From: Syngnathus acus
Lineage: Eukaryota > Chordata > Actinopteri > Syngnathiformes > Syngnathidae
Assembly: GCF_901709675.1 (NCBI RefSeq)
Contig: NC_051094.1
Span: 3,933,001 to 3,997,000 of the forward strand
DNA length: 64,000 nt
Reading direction: 5' to 3'
Below, piece by piece: positions 50,258-62,135 of this stretch (positions are counted from its first letter, which is position 1; the number at the start of each line of letters is the position of its first letter). Made by a program: the position numbers and the translations under genes. The notes under the pieces were generated by a model that was given only the letters and a program-made list of their open reading frames with translations, had not been told where the DNA came from and searched no databases.

Positions 50258-53200
50258 TCACACGTTTCGACAGCCGAAGAAGTCGACGCCCACATAGCGG
50301 GGGTAACCCTCCAGAGAGTTCATCGCCACTGGGTCGAATTTCCAGTACTGCCGTCCGCGGATGAAGTGAGCGTAGCCTGTCGAACAACATTTAGTTCTTA
50401 GCGTTACACACCGCTCCAAATACGAGCATCTTTAGGGCATTAAAATTCAAACGGCACTACAAGGCATCGTCGTTTCAAAACCGATTGTAAGGCATTACAC
50501 GGAAAGAATGAGCATTTCTTTCCAAATAATTGTGCTTTTTCTCATTGAATTGGGAACTGTTATCGGAATCCAGTTATCAACAGTGATGTCGTAGCACCGC
50601 CCAAAGTTTCTCGGCAATGGCGCTATTGACTTAGCCTTGTTGTTTCCTAACGAATTGTAACCCAATCAAAGCACCAATCTCGTTTTACGCGCTAAATAGT
50701 GTTGGCGTTTTTTAACAAAATAGAACTCATCCAAAAACAACGTGCGTATGGTCCTGAACATTTGTACTGCAACATGACTCGGGCCTAACATTTAGCTTGT
50801 ACCGTAAGCATCTCGGAAGGTGGCGTCCACGTCGGCGGGGATGCCGCCCCAGTCGCTCATGGCTCGCGGGTATGGCGATTCCAGGCGATTGTGTTGCGGG
50901 CTGAAGCGCCAGTAGTTGCCCGAGCCGAACACGTAGGTGTTGAAGTCCGGGTCGTCACCCCAGCGCAGCGTCGCCCGGACGCCCGCCTCGGGCAGCCCAA
51001 GGGCCCGTACGGACTCGGGCCCACGCACCTGCATCTGGGCGTCGAACACCCAGTAGTTGTCACCTACAAGAAGAGAAAATATCCTTGAATGAAGTTTCAA
51101 AACCGTTCATTGGCCCCAAAATGAGCAGGTTCACAAACCAAAAATGCGCTATATTCAGTTTTGATTATTTGAATTATAATATTTAAACTGTATTTCATAT
51201 CTTTGAAAGGTTTCTTACAACATGGCATGAATTGATTAAAGCGTACCTTGAAAGAACCAAATGTTGCCTGCTTTGTCTTCGAAGGCGGCGTCTACATTGT
51301 TGCGAATCCCTCGCCAGTGACGTGACGCTAAGGCGGGATAGCCGCTTTCAAGATGGCCGTCACGGATGCGCCACACGTATCCCGACTTGAAGAAGAAAAG
51401 CTCGCCACGGATCATGGACGCAGCGTCGAAATCCGTCTGGCACGCGTCGGGCTAAACGAAACAACACATCAGTCAAACTGTAAAATGCAGCTGACGTACA
51501 TTTATTAGCATGTATACCTCCGCGGCTGGCAAACTGTTAGCATGGCTAACCTTCAATGTTTGTGAGTAAAGCTGAAGTAATACATTTGGCTAACTAGTTG
51601 TTTAATAACATGCTCGCCAGTGTGGCTAATTTTCTATTTATACCTGCACAATGAATATTCATTAGCCTGTTAACTAGCCAACGTGATATATTCAATAGCA
51701 TGTGTATCAGGCTAACATTTACTAGCGCGCATACTTGCCTTGCTACTTGTTTACGTATTAGCATGTTTAGTTGCCAGCATGTCATTCCAGCTTTAGTTTG
51801 CAATAGCGTGTATCTTAGCATATTGCTAACGCAGCCACGATAAGGTAAATCGACTCACATGCGGGAGGATCTCGTTTGTCTCGGGATGGGACTGGGCCGG
51901 AGGCGGCAGCGGCGTAGTGGGCAGCGGTGTGGGGCGCGTTCGGAGTCGCGTTCCATACAGGTACTGAATGCCGCGCTGATCGTCAAGGCTCAGCCTGAGC
52001 GGGTACGAGAAAGAGTAGTAGGCGGACATGATGGCTCCGGGCTCCTTCGAGTGAAGCAGGCCCAGGACGTGGCCGAACTCGTGAGCCGCCACCTGGAGAA
52101 GGTCCGTACCTAAGAAAAGACGTATGACTGTTAGTGTCATTGTATGGTGTTTGTTAGCATGATGATCATTAGCATGACTAATGTTGCTGCTGTTTGTTTG
52201 ACCCATGTGGTTTCCGAGTGTCCAGGCCTCGTCGTAGTCAAAGTGGACATCTCCTTGTCGACGTGTTGTGGGGAAGAAGGCGTGAGCCAGGATCCCACCC
52301 GGGCCATCGAATGGGAGGTTGTCACCGTGCCAGTACCTGTGGGTCAGCAAAACAACAAAAAAAGGTTTTGTCTGTATTTAAAGCATGTCACAATTATACA
52401 GGAATTTGTTTTATATTATGAGAAAAAACTTCTAAGAAAAACTGAAGCGGTTATTTTGTTTGTTTGGGGAAACTGTTTGAATTCTATCACAAAATCTATT
52501 TTTTGGGAGAAAATAAGAAAAAAAAAAACCCTGAGATTTAAATCTTATACCAAAAATATTCAATATTCAGAGTAAAATAATAATTATGATTGAATGAGAA
52601 TTAAGTTGTAATTAAGGTAAACATTTTAAAACATCGTTTGTCCACATTAAATAAGGTATTTGTCAGCGAGACGGCACCATTACGGTGGCACGACGTCCTA
52701 GCCAGGAAGTGTTTGCTGGGAAATCACAATTGCTCGGATACCTGGTGAAGTCGATGCGGATGTCGGCTTTGCCGACGTGGCTCTCGGTGAAAGTGAGCGG
52801 CGTCACGTCGCTCCAAATCTTCAGAGCTTCACGAAACACGCGTCTCACTTTCTCCTCGTCCATCTGCCACGGGAAGCGCACGATCCTGACAAAAACAGCC
52901 GCCACCATATTTTTCATTGGACTAGCCACAATTTACTCGCAGTTATTATGAGTCCTAATAATACTTAGCAACAGTGCATCACATTTATAGAGCACCTTTC
53001 TGGACAATCAAAGACCCTTTGCATTCTTCACATTGGCATAAAATAATTTGATGGGACTTTGCATAAATTCACAAGTAGTTTTATGATGGAAAAATGATGA
53101 GTTCATTGAAACGCACTGTTGAACAGGTCCAACTTGCCGAAGTAGCTATTTAACTTGTCGACCGATTTGGGGTCTAGTTTCCTGATTGCTTACAAATCAC

Positions 53201-55642
53201 TCACTTTGTTGTTCATCTTTGCTAACGTACTGTTTAACTCGTAGTCTCACTCGCCTTCAAACTTGCCATCCAACGGTAACTAGCTAACTCTTTAGCTCGC
53301 CGTCTTAACTTGATGCCAAACTCAGTGGTGTCTCACTAAAATCTTCAACCCAAGCCACCCGATTAGACATGAAGAGCAAACGTTTGTGTTTAGCATGTTA
53401 GTGTATCAAACCTGTAGGTGAGGTTGTTCTTGTCCAGGCGTCCCCCGTAGAGGACAAAGCGTCTGCGCCGGTACCCTGGTGATAGGAGACGTCTCCGCCG
53501 GCTGCCAGGAAAGTCAGGAACTCCGCAACGGGGACGCTTCCCTGGCTTCCAAGTGCCGTTTGACAGCACGACATCCTTGAGGAGATTGTGGACCTGAGGG
53601 AGCTTGACTCGCTTCTTCAGCTCAGGAAATTTGGTAGAGACCTGCGACCATGAGTTGGAGCCAGTTAGTGCTAAGAAGGCGGGTTAAGTGTTAGAAGGAG
53701 AAATTGTGGAATGATCCTGGCGGGTTTGCAAGATAAACTCAAAGATTACACTAAAAGTATTTGATGCTGAAACAAAAATGCAGATCATCACAGATCCGTT
53801 TGGGCTGACTCAGCTGCTGTTTCTGTCTGTGTTTGACAATGGCGCAGCGCCAGGTAACCATTAACCTGACACTTTCTGCCGAGCGAGCAAACACGGCAAG
53901 AGCGGCTGTCTTTTTTTTAATCGTGTTACAGCATGCGAGTTGCAAAACATCCAGTCTGCGGAGCGAGATGCGGCGGCAAACAAGTCCGCACACGAATGCA
54001 TTGCAAGTCTTGAGGGGCACCTGAAATAAGGTCACATGGGAAGTGCTTGGATCTTGGATGATGCTGTGGCTGGTTAGTCAAAATTTAAGATTGAAATAAT
54101 TGATTCTGAGAACAGACATCGCTACCTTTTACACACCTAGCGCGGGCTAGCGAGATCAATGGCCACATTCTCCATATGCCTTTTTAGTTTCTGAATCGGA
54201 GTCTTTACAGTTTTGAAAACTCAAGAAATCATCCAAATATTACTTGAAAAAAACCAAAATATGAGACAAAAACTGCACAATTATCACAAATGATACAAAT
54301 ACATATTAAAAGTAACACAGAAAATCAGACAAAAAATATAATAAAAGTATTTAACACACAAAAAGAATATGTAAAAAAAAAAAAAAAAACAATGACGCAA
54401 ACGTGTCCGTTAGCGACGTCAAATACGCAAGCAACGATAATAATTTGACAGCCAGGGAAAGCCGGCGTGTGTCGTAACCGGAGACGGCGTGTAACGTTGC
54501 TGCGCAAGGCGTGCACGGGCCCGTCAACACGCGGCAGACATAACAGGGTGGTCCTGGCAGGGACAGCGCGCGCGCCCCAATAACACACTCCGGGAAAACA
54601 AACGGTTGTAACATTTTTTTTCTGTCATTTAACACATAAGAAAAAGGATATTTAAATGTCACAAAACTTATGAGCAATTGTTAGCCTGATCGCATAACCG
54701 CCTGTCATTTCCAACTTACTGTCACCAAGGATGTGCGGTCAGGGGAGGCAGGGGAGGCTCTGCCTCACCTGTCATCATGACAAGTACAAATGAATATTTG
54801 TCAATTGATCTCTATATAGAACTAATTCTGAACATTTTTATAGTCAAAATTGCTGACATTGGATATTTCCTGTTCAAATACAAAGGTCAAATGCTTTATT
54901 TATTTTTTGCTAATGGACATACAACTACAGTAAAAGGGCACAGGTTGAGGCAGATAGTACTCTGCCGCACTGAAGGGGGCGTACGTGAGTCAACAGGTGA
55001 TAAATGCTGCTCCATTTGTTGCTGGAGGTAGACGAGACAATGGATGTCACAAATAAAACACAGATGTCTGTTTTTTTTGCGCTAGGTAGCTAAAAGTGAA
55101 GTGAAGGAGGCGTTTTTGGAAGTGATGATAGACAAGCCCCTGCTGTAGCTACGTATGTTTTGGGCGTGTTGGAGAAATGCAGTTGTGAAAAGCTAGTCGC
55201 TCAAACTTATGACAGAAAGAAATTAAAGAAAAGGTGCCTAAACTAAAGGAAAATAAGGATTGTTACAACAAAATAACAGATTTTTGTGGGGAAGGATAGG
55301 CGCATGGACTTTATCTACAAATAAAGGTAAGGCCACAAACTGTGTGCGTGTGCGTGCGCGCACGCGCACCCAATTGAATAAGCGATCCTTTTGGGTCCAT
55401 GAACTTGTAAATCCGATTCTTAAGGAGTCAGTGCCTCACCACCCATGAACCTCACCGCACGTCACTGAAGTCATGTCAGGTCCGAAACAACAACTCACCG
55501 GTGTCGCTTTGTGGTGGTGGCCAGTGACGACGGGCTGGCGCACGGCGGCAGCGCGCGCGTACTCGGGCCCGAGCACGGCGAGCGTGAGGATGAGGAGCCA
55601 GCGGCAGAGGAGGGCGCCGGACGCGTGCGCGCTCGTCCGCAT
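50258..55642 (-). CDS. mmp11: Matrix metalloproteinase 11 (stromelysin-3)
   Basis: Eight exons on the minus strand: 55642-55499, 53641-53412, 52885-52742, 52336-52203, 52109-51859, 51451-51247, 51063-50803, 50376-50258 (TGA). CDS 1488 nt, 495 aa; human MMP11 has 488. The order is signal peptide, propeptide with cysteine switch PRCGVPD, furin site YRRRRFVL (the enzyme is activated inside the secretory route), catalytic domain with the zinc site [11 protein letters not shown] and a Met-turn, a proline-rich hinge, and a four-blade hemopexin domain ending near DFFGC. The start is the ATG at 55642, in front of a leucine-rich signal sequence. MMP11 acts in tissue remodelling and cleaves serpins rather than major matrix proteins (family knowledge). 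Its 3' end faces smarcb1. Which teleost paralogue (a or b) is not decided. Confidence 0.95.
54735..55470 (+). mobile_element. hAT transposase fossil in mmp11 intron 1
   Basis: Plus-strand frames give hAT-type pieces: [14 protein letters not shown]-like near 55020-55070 and [20 protein letters not shown] with LVAQTYDR near 55130-55215, broken by shifts and stops. The edges GGGGAGGCTCTGCCTCACCT (about 54743-54770) and GTGCCTCACCACCCATGAAC (about 55430) look like element ends. Boundaries are approximate. Confidence 0.6.
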
Positions 55643-58600
55643 ATCGGCTGGCTGCAGCTCGTCGTGACGCGCGCTTGGCCGCCGCTTCAAGTCGTCCGCT
55701 GCAAACTTACTCCGCTTTAAATACCGCCTCGATGCTTCTTTGTTCTCCACGGGCCACCGTATACACACAAACTCACAGGCTGCGCGTTTGTTGGTCGACA
55801 CCACGTGACTGTTAACCCCCTGCGTGCCTCATACTTTCACTTTGAAGTCCAACGCAATTTGAGCAATATTTGACATGGGGCCCATCATGGAGAACCCCTC
55901 AAAAGAACCCCTCAAAATGGAGAAAATTTTAACTACAAATGACTATTGTGTGACAAACTTTGGTTTCATAATGTCATGAAGGCAACGCCTAACTTTATTG
56001 ACAGATAATTGTGCGGGGGAAAATTCAAACTGCCCTTTAAGACAACACCAAAATTTGAGTGCAAACTCACACAAAATATTGCACGATAAGATGTGTGAAA
56101 TGTCTTCAAAACAAAGCAGACTTCTTGATGTGGGTTAGTGCCATGATCCTGTTTCCATCAGGGGAACTTTTATTTTTGCAGCTGGGACTTAAAAGCCCTT
56201 CTAAAGAGGGTCCGAGGAGTAAGGGGGGGCTGGGTTCAAGGGGAACCACCTCAAGCAGGAAAAAAAGGGGGGGGGGGATCCCTTCTGTGAATCACATTGA
56301 GATCATTAGTGAAATTGCAAGTGCTAATAATTGCACGTGGACGCTCAGCTTTCATGAGCAAACATGAGAAGGAGCCGCCAATAAAAACTGGCAAGAACCG
56401 TCGACCCAGGAAAGAAAATAAATATTTGAATCCTCACAATAGAGTAAGTCTTCATTATGTGATGACAAGGAGTAATAAAGCGTATCGGAAATCGAAACTC
56501 AATTTTAATCAGAAAACTAGTAACAACTTTATTGCAATGATAAAAAATCAATTAAAAAAAACTATCCTCAAAGCTAGTTTGAATCAGCAACATGAAATTT
56601 GGGAAGCCTATCATGAATAGTCCCATTAAAAGTCTGAAGAATCTATACTTGATGTTCACCGCGGGACATTTGTGTTCCATACTCAAAAGTCCAACGAAGA
56701 AGCGTGTTGCTCAGTCTTAATGACGTGAAAACGCACATACATTGCACACATGTCTCCAACTACTTTTCTTTATGAGGCAGTGAAATCAAGGCTTCCAGCA
56801 CACGACAGACCGATCGCCATAAAGAGAGAAGCCAGCTTAGGCGTCAGGTTGCAAATATCTGGAATGACGTGACTTGGAACGAGAAACAAAGCAGGAGCTG
56901 AAAGGACGCAACACAGATCCCCTTTCATTAGCAGTGTATGAGTTAAGAAGCCATGATGGAGAAGACAGAGAAAGTCGGCCATTTTGGTTTGAAGTGGCCG
57001 TTTGAGGGTTAATAAATTAAACAATCTTTAACACATGACATGCACTGGTTCAACTCTGTACATGTTTATCAATCATGCAGGCGTCTGTTCAAAGCTCAAC
57101 GTCAGCGTGATAACATGCACTCGTTGTTACTTTATTCATTACAGCAATAAAAGACATGGAGTGATGCCTCCGAGCAATCTTCTGCCCTACTTAGTCGTGA
57201 AGTTCGAGTAAAATAATATCAAGATAACCTGATGTGGTTGTTTTTATGGCCACACCTCTTTACTGCATTCATTGCTACGGCTAATGGACAAAGCATTGAA
57301 ACTATGCCGAGGTCAATTTCCACAAGGATGGCTGCTGACATTCAATGCAGAATTTTTTCTTTGTTCAGATTTTTGGCAGGTAAAGCTGTTCACCTAGTAA
57401 AATTAATGCCCTGCATATGTTGTTGATGTTTCAATTGCAGGCTGAGTAAAGGACTAACTTATCTTATATCAGAGGCCCGCACAAATACCACTGAAGCGAC
57501 CCGCATCCGCTAAAAGACGACATTGACCATAATCTCAACGACGATAACATCAATGACACACAAATGGCAAAAAGGTTGCCTACGAGGTGTGCTGGGGGCA
57601 GCGTCAAGAAGAGGGACGCCTCCCGCAAGTAGGATGACTTTCCATGAAGCACAAAACTCCAATGAACTGTTTTCTGGGGTTTGTGGGTGGTCCTGAGGCG
57701 CAAGGTCAAAGGTCACAAGTGAACTGGCCGTCGTGTGTCCGCTGATGATGCATTGTGAGACAACGGCAGCGGCAGAATCAAGCTTCCTATCTTGAAGAAG
57801 CATCAGCAAAGTTTTTTGAGTTGATGTCAGCATAGTTTTTTTTTTTGCAAACAGAGCATGTGTGTGCGTGCGTATGTGTGTGTCTTAATGGGAAGCAGAC
57901 GCCAGGATTTGTGTGTGCGTGCGTGCCGAAGGTATTAAGCGACATCCTCGGTTTCTGATGGGATCCCATTTGACCGCTTGCCGCTGTTTGCAAGCTAATG
58001 AGGTGACGGCGTTGAATTCAAAGCAACTTCCTGGTGGTCACGGCGCAATTACCGACGAATGATTTGTTAGCTCGTTTTTCTGCAGATTATTTAGAAAATC
58101 TGAGCTATGTTAAAAGAGAGTCTTAGTATTAGCAACAAACAATCCATGGCGGTCTTTTTTCTTCTTTTTGCTGAACAATAAATTATCGACTGATTATGAT
58201 ATTGACTGATCTATTGGACCAGTTTTGTCTTTGTCTTTGGCCTTTTTTTTTTTTTTTTTTTAATTAATCCATTGTTGTAGCCAAGAGCGCTGGGTTTGCA
58301 TTTGCACCAATAAAGTTTTGACACCATGTTTTTTTTTTTTTTTACTTTCTATTTGTCAAGTTACTAATTAAATCAGTCACGCTCAACTTTCCGCCATTTT
58401 GTCGTCACCTTCCCGCCGCGTTCAGATACTTCATGTCTGTCAACAGAACTCACCAAGCCATCAACAAGAGCGAGGGCGCTCTCTAGTGGCCGTTAGCAGC
58501 AGCGCCAACAAAACACGTCGACAAAGCAGAAGTTCTCTGACTGTGACATCACATCTCTTGTTGAAAGCAATTAGGTCACGTTCTAATCTGACGTGCGGGG

Positions 58601-58802
58601 GAAAACCGGCATTTGAATTCGATTTAAACACCCGTTCAGGCGAGTGCCCGGGTTAAAAGTTGAGTTTTCTGTCATGTGCCTGAAGGCATCACCTCCCAGC
58701 TCCTTGCCCCTTGCCCCTTGCCTGTCACAACTCAAGTGTTCATTTTATAAAAGATTCATATGAAAGAAGCAAAATAAATAAACATTGAATTAACCATTAA
58801 CC
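55643..58802. other. Spacer upstream of mmp11 and the coiled-coil gene
   Basis: About 3.1 kb between divergent genes. It holds G-, A- and T-homopolymer runs (near 56265, 58245 and 58330) and GT-rich stretches (near 57865). A frame of 107 codons at 56297-56620 is basic and low in information, without introns or domain motifs. I see no supported gene. Confidence 0.6.
55718..55724 (-). promoter_or_regulatory. TATA-like box upstream of mmp11
   Basis: On the minus strand this reads TATTTAA, about 76-82 bp before the mmp11 start codon, within a GC-rich stretch. Spacing suits a core promoter with a short 5' UTR. Not tested. Confidence 0.35.
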
Positions 58803-60796
58803 ATGGCGGATGAAATCACCGAAATTTTGGACACGGACAAGTTGTTTCTAAAACAAATACGATATTTGGAGGAGCAGCTGGAGAAGTAAGATAATTGTTA
58901 GACAACAATGCTAGCTTGCGAGGTAGCTTGATAGCCTTTATGTGCGGATTTTACCAATAATTTACCATAAATAAAAAGGAACAATGGTTATAAAATCAGA
59001 ATAGTGGCTTAATTTTTTTTTCTTTGTTATGTGTAGGTTACAAATCCAGAAAACAGTCGGAGGTCAGCAACCAACAATTATTTTAAGAAATTAATCTGTT
59101 GGTTTTTCAAAATTGATCAAACTGGATTTAGGGAAAAATTGACGGTGCAAAACGTGCACAAACATAAAACGATTAAGATTCGGTTCTTGGTTTGGGCTGT
59201 AACGTGTTGGAAAATGGATCATTTCCAAATGAAATTAGATGTTTGCAAGTGTCTTATTTTGATTTTACGCAAAAAGTAGCCATTTCTTAAATGGCGTTTT
59301 TATCCATTCTTACATCCTAGTGATGCTGCGAAACGCCATTCGTCACGGCCAAAGTACTGTTCCAGTTGAAAGTCCGAACAAACAAACCAAGAATGCACGG
59401 AATACAGTACCCGGATTTTGTTCCTGTCTGATAGCTTAAACCGAGTGCCTCGGTTGGTAACCTCTGAATGCTCGGCTAGGAAAATATTCCAAGTTGCTTT
59501 TTGTGCTGCTGTCACAGTCGGATATGAAGTCAACACAACCGTACACAACCGTTCCAATTTCCATAAAGACTTGCATTCTTAGGAAGAACCTATGTTCAGA
59601 GGAAGACCGTTCTTGGCGAGTTCATGTCTTTCGCGTTCTTCATAATGTGAAATGGGCAGCCTGTTTGCTTTTATGGAGGACTACAGAAATCTGGGTGTAT
59701 TTACTGAGTTTGGAATGAAGACGACTTGGACAAGTTCTACAAGATCTCTCGAGGATTAATCAATTTAATTTGATGTTGAGATTAGTTGTTGGTGTTGATT
59801 AGTTGTCGCACCTCAAGTCGGGTACAGAGCATTGACCGAATTAGCATTAGAACAGGTTAGCATCTTAAAAACCTTTGTCTACGTATCGGCTCATCCAGGT
59901 TTGTATTTTCTCACAGATGCCAGACCAAATGCGAAGAGCTGGAGAACCAAGTCCAGGACCTGCTGTACGAGCAGCGGGTGTTGCGCAAGGACAAGGCGGA
60001 CGTGACACGCTACCTGAAGCGCTCGCTGGACGCCAAAGACAAGAAAGTGGAGATGCTGATGGAGCAGGTGGAGAGCCAGCAGGAGGCGGCGGAGCGTCAA
60101 AAAGAATGTATGGAGCAGCTGGAGGCCACGGTACAGCAGCTGGAGGCGCGCATCCAGGAGCTCAACAGTGAAATCTGCACGCAAGGTCAGAGCGCAGAAA
60201 CATACAATGGAAACTAGCTATCTTGTACAAAGGACAAACGTTGTTGTTCGATTTCTTCTCGCCCTTCTTCTCAGTGGAGAAGCTGGAGGCTCAGGCTGGG
60301 CAGCTGGTGGCTCTGGAGGAGAAGCTGGTGAAGCAGAAGCAGGACCAGGAGGCCTCCATCCGCCACCTCAAGGAGGAAGCCGAGCGAGACAAGACCAAGT
60401 AACGTCTCCTTCCTCCTCTTCCCCACCTCCCTCAGCAGGGTGGAGTATGAATCTTGTTGTTCCGGCAGCATGATCGCCGAGACCATGAGGAACATGGAGG
60501 TGGTGTTTGAGGACAAGATGGGCAAGGTGCTGCAGCAGGAGCGGGAGGAGAACAGCGAGAAGATGCTTCAGCTGAAAAAGATGCTGGGAGAAAACATGAC
60601 CCTGTGGGAGGAGAAGGACGTAATGCAGAAGAGAGAGCTGGAACTCTACTGCGAGGTCAGCCGACTCCAAGAGGAGCTCGTCAAGAAGCCCAGACGCAAG
60701 CTCATCCGCAGGAAGGTCAGGACATACGCGTACACATATGTACATGGGCGACTCGGTACTAAGACTTCTTCTCCATGTTGTTCTTCTTCACAGTGA
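58803..60796 (+). CDS. Short coiled-coil protein of the CFAP157/BBOF1 (DUF4515-like) type
   Basis: Five exons: 58803-58885, 59917-60185, 60275-60398, 60469-60715, and a last exon at 60794 that starts with the TGA stop. CDS 726 nt, 241 aa. All junctions keep phase: exon 1 ends EEQLEK and exon 2 continues CQTKCEELE. The protein is almost entirely charged heptad-type coiled coil and ends KPRRKLIRRK. The pattern near the N-terminus (LKQIRYLEEQL, then VTRYLKRSLDAKDK) resembles CFAP157, a ciliary and sperm-flagellum protein, but this one is about half its length. The family assignment is by remembered similarity only. A conventional C-terminal extension by another 3' exon was not found. Confidence 0.7.
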
Positions 60797-62135
60797 GCAA
60801 TCATGTCAAATGATCTTCTACTGAACTTTCAAAAAGAACTGTTAACCTGCTGGAGCAACAACAAAGTCGATAGGACCAAGAGGCGTAACGACACGTCATG
60901 TTCACGGTGGCCTCCAGCAAGACAACGTTGTGAAAGAGCTGCACACGTTATCTCACTGCCTTCAAACTACTAAAGTGTCATGAAACGACTTGAAAAACTG
61001 TCATGGAAACTCCATAAGTTCTCATAAAAACAGCAGAAATTGTCAAGCGACTCAATTAGCTAGCTGATAGACAAAGCAACACAAAATGAAATACTACATA
61101 ACACTAACACACACGGGATGGCGTGACATGGTGTGGAATGATTGTCGCTTAGATTACAGTGAGACAAACACAAAGATTCCGGAATGTTCCGTAAATATTG
61201 AGGCATTTGGGAATTGGAATGATGAGACCACCCATCAGCTCCTTGCGAGCAAACAGAAAACCTTGCAAGATGCGAGTAGACGCATACTCACTACACGTAT
61301 GACAATACACGACAAAATTAAAAACGACACAACAGATGATACCAAAAAAATGCGACACTACATTTCACTAGATAACATTACACTCAATTACAATGAAAGA
61401 GGAGCTGCGGCTGAAGTTGGCTGTAAACGCGCCCACAGTGGCGCAGCCTGCCCACTGATGCGCTGGCCTGCGCTCATCTCTATATTTACCAAAACTGGCC
61501 TAACATCCAACAAGCCAGCGCTGGATCTACGTAACAAAAATCAGTGACACAACGTGATAAATTGTTTTACAGGTCACGAGCTGACAGGAGAGTATGATTA
61601 ACTAAGCAGAGCACCAATCAGCAGCTTACTTAAGACTCCGCCCCTTGAAATTCAATGCTGTGACTTGTTCATGTTTGACTCCCGGGAGAATCACAAGTAT
61701 TTCCTCCACAATAACGGGCTGCCCTAATCTCTCTTCCTCATTTTCATTCTTCTATGTGTGTGTGTGTGCGTGCGTGAACTGAGTGCAATGTGATCAATAT
61801 CTCCAGGGTGTTTTTCAAAACACAGTTGTTAACTGAAAGCACATGTCAGTGTTTTGCCTGCCTCAGGGTAAGACTTTCAGCATTCAAAAGTTGACACAAA
61901 GTCAATCTAAGTTTGGCTATAAAGCTTAAAATGTCTCGTGTAGAATTTATGTTTCATCCAGAAATTTCACCCAAGGTTTTATTAGCACTGCGAGGGAAAA
62001 AGAAAAATGTTTCAGTACGACGTGATTGAACTTTTCCCCTGTTTGCGCCTCCAGAAAGGGGTCAGTTAAAGGGGGCGTGTCTACCAAGAGCTACAAAACC
62101 TGGTTGCGCCAGCAGCTACATTGCTGTCAGTCAAG
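60797..62135. other. Spacer between coiled-coil gene and GST
   Basis: About 1.3 kb. A 153-codon open frame at 61086-61547 has no recognisable motif and no splice support. A (TG)n tract lies near 61755. No gene supported. Confidence 0.6.

Noticed and set aside
53751-54035. 94-codon minus-strand frame in mmp11 intron 1
   Set aside because: It may be a repeat fragment, but no family could be recognised and no splice sites link it to mmp11.
56297-56620. 107-codon lysine- and asparagine-rich frame
   Set aside because: Low-complexity composition, no start context, domain or neighbouring exon that fits.
59037-59062. Possible 26-nt exon of the coiled-coil gene with AG and GT borders
   Set aside because: Including it breaks the frame into the next exon, while joining 58885 to 59917 keeps both the frame and the coiled-coil pattern.
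61086-61547. 153-codon open frame between the coiled-coil gene and GST
   Set aside because: No recognisable motif, no intron structure, and composition like the surrounding non-coding DNA.
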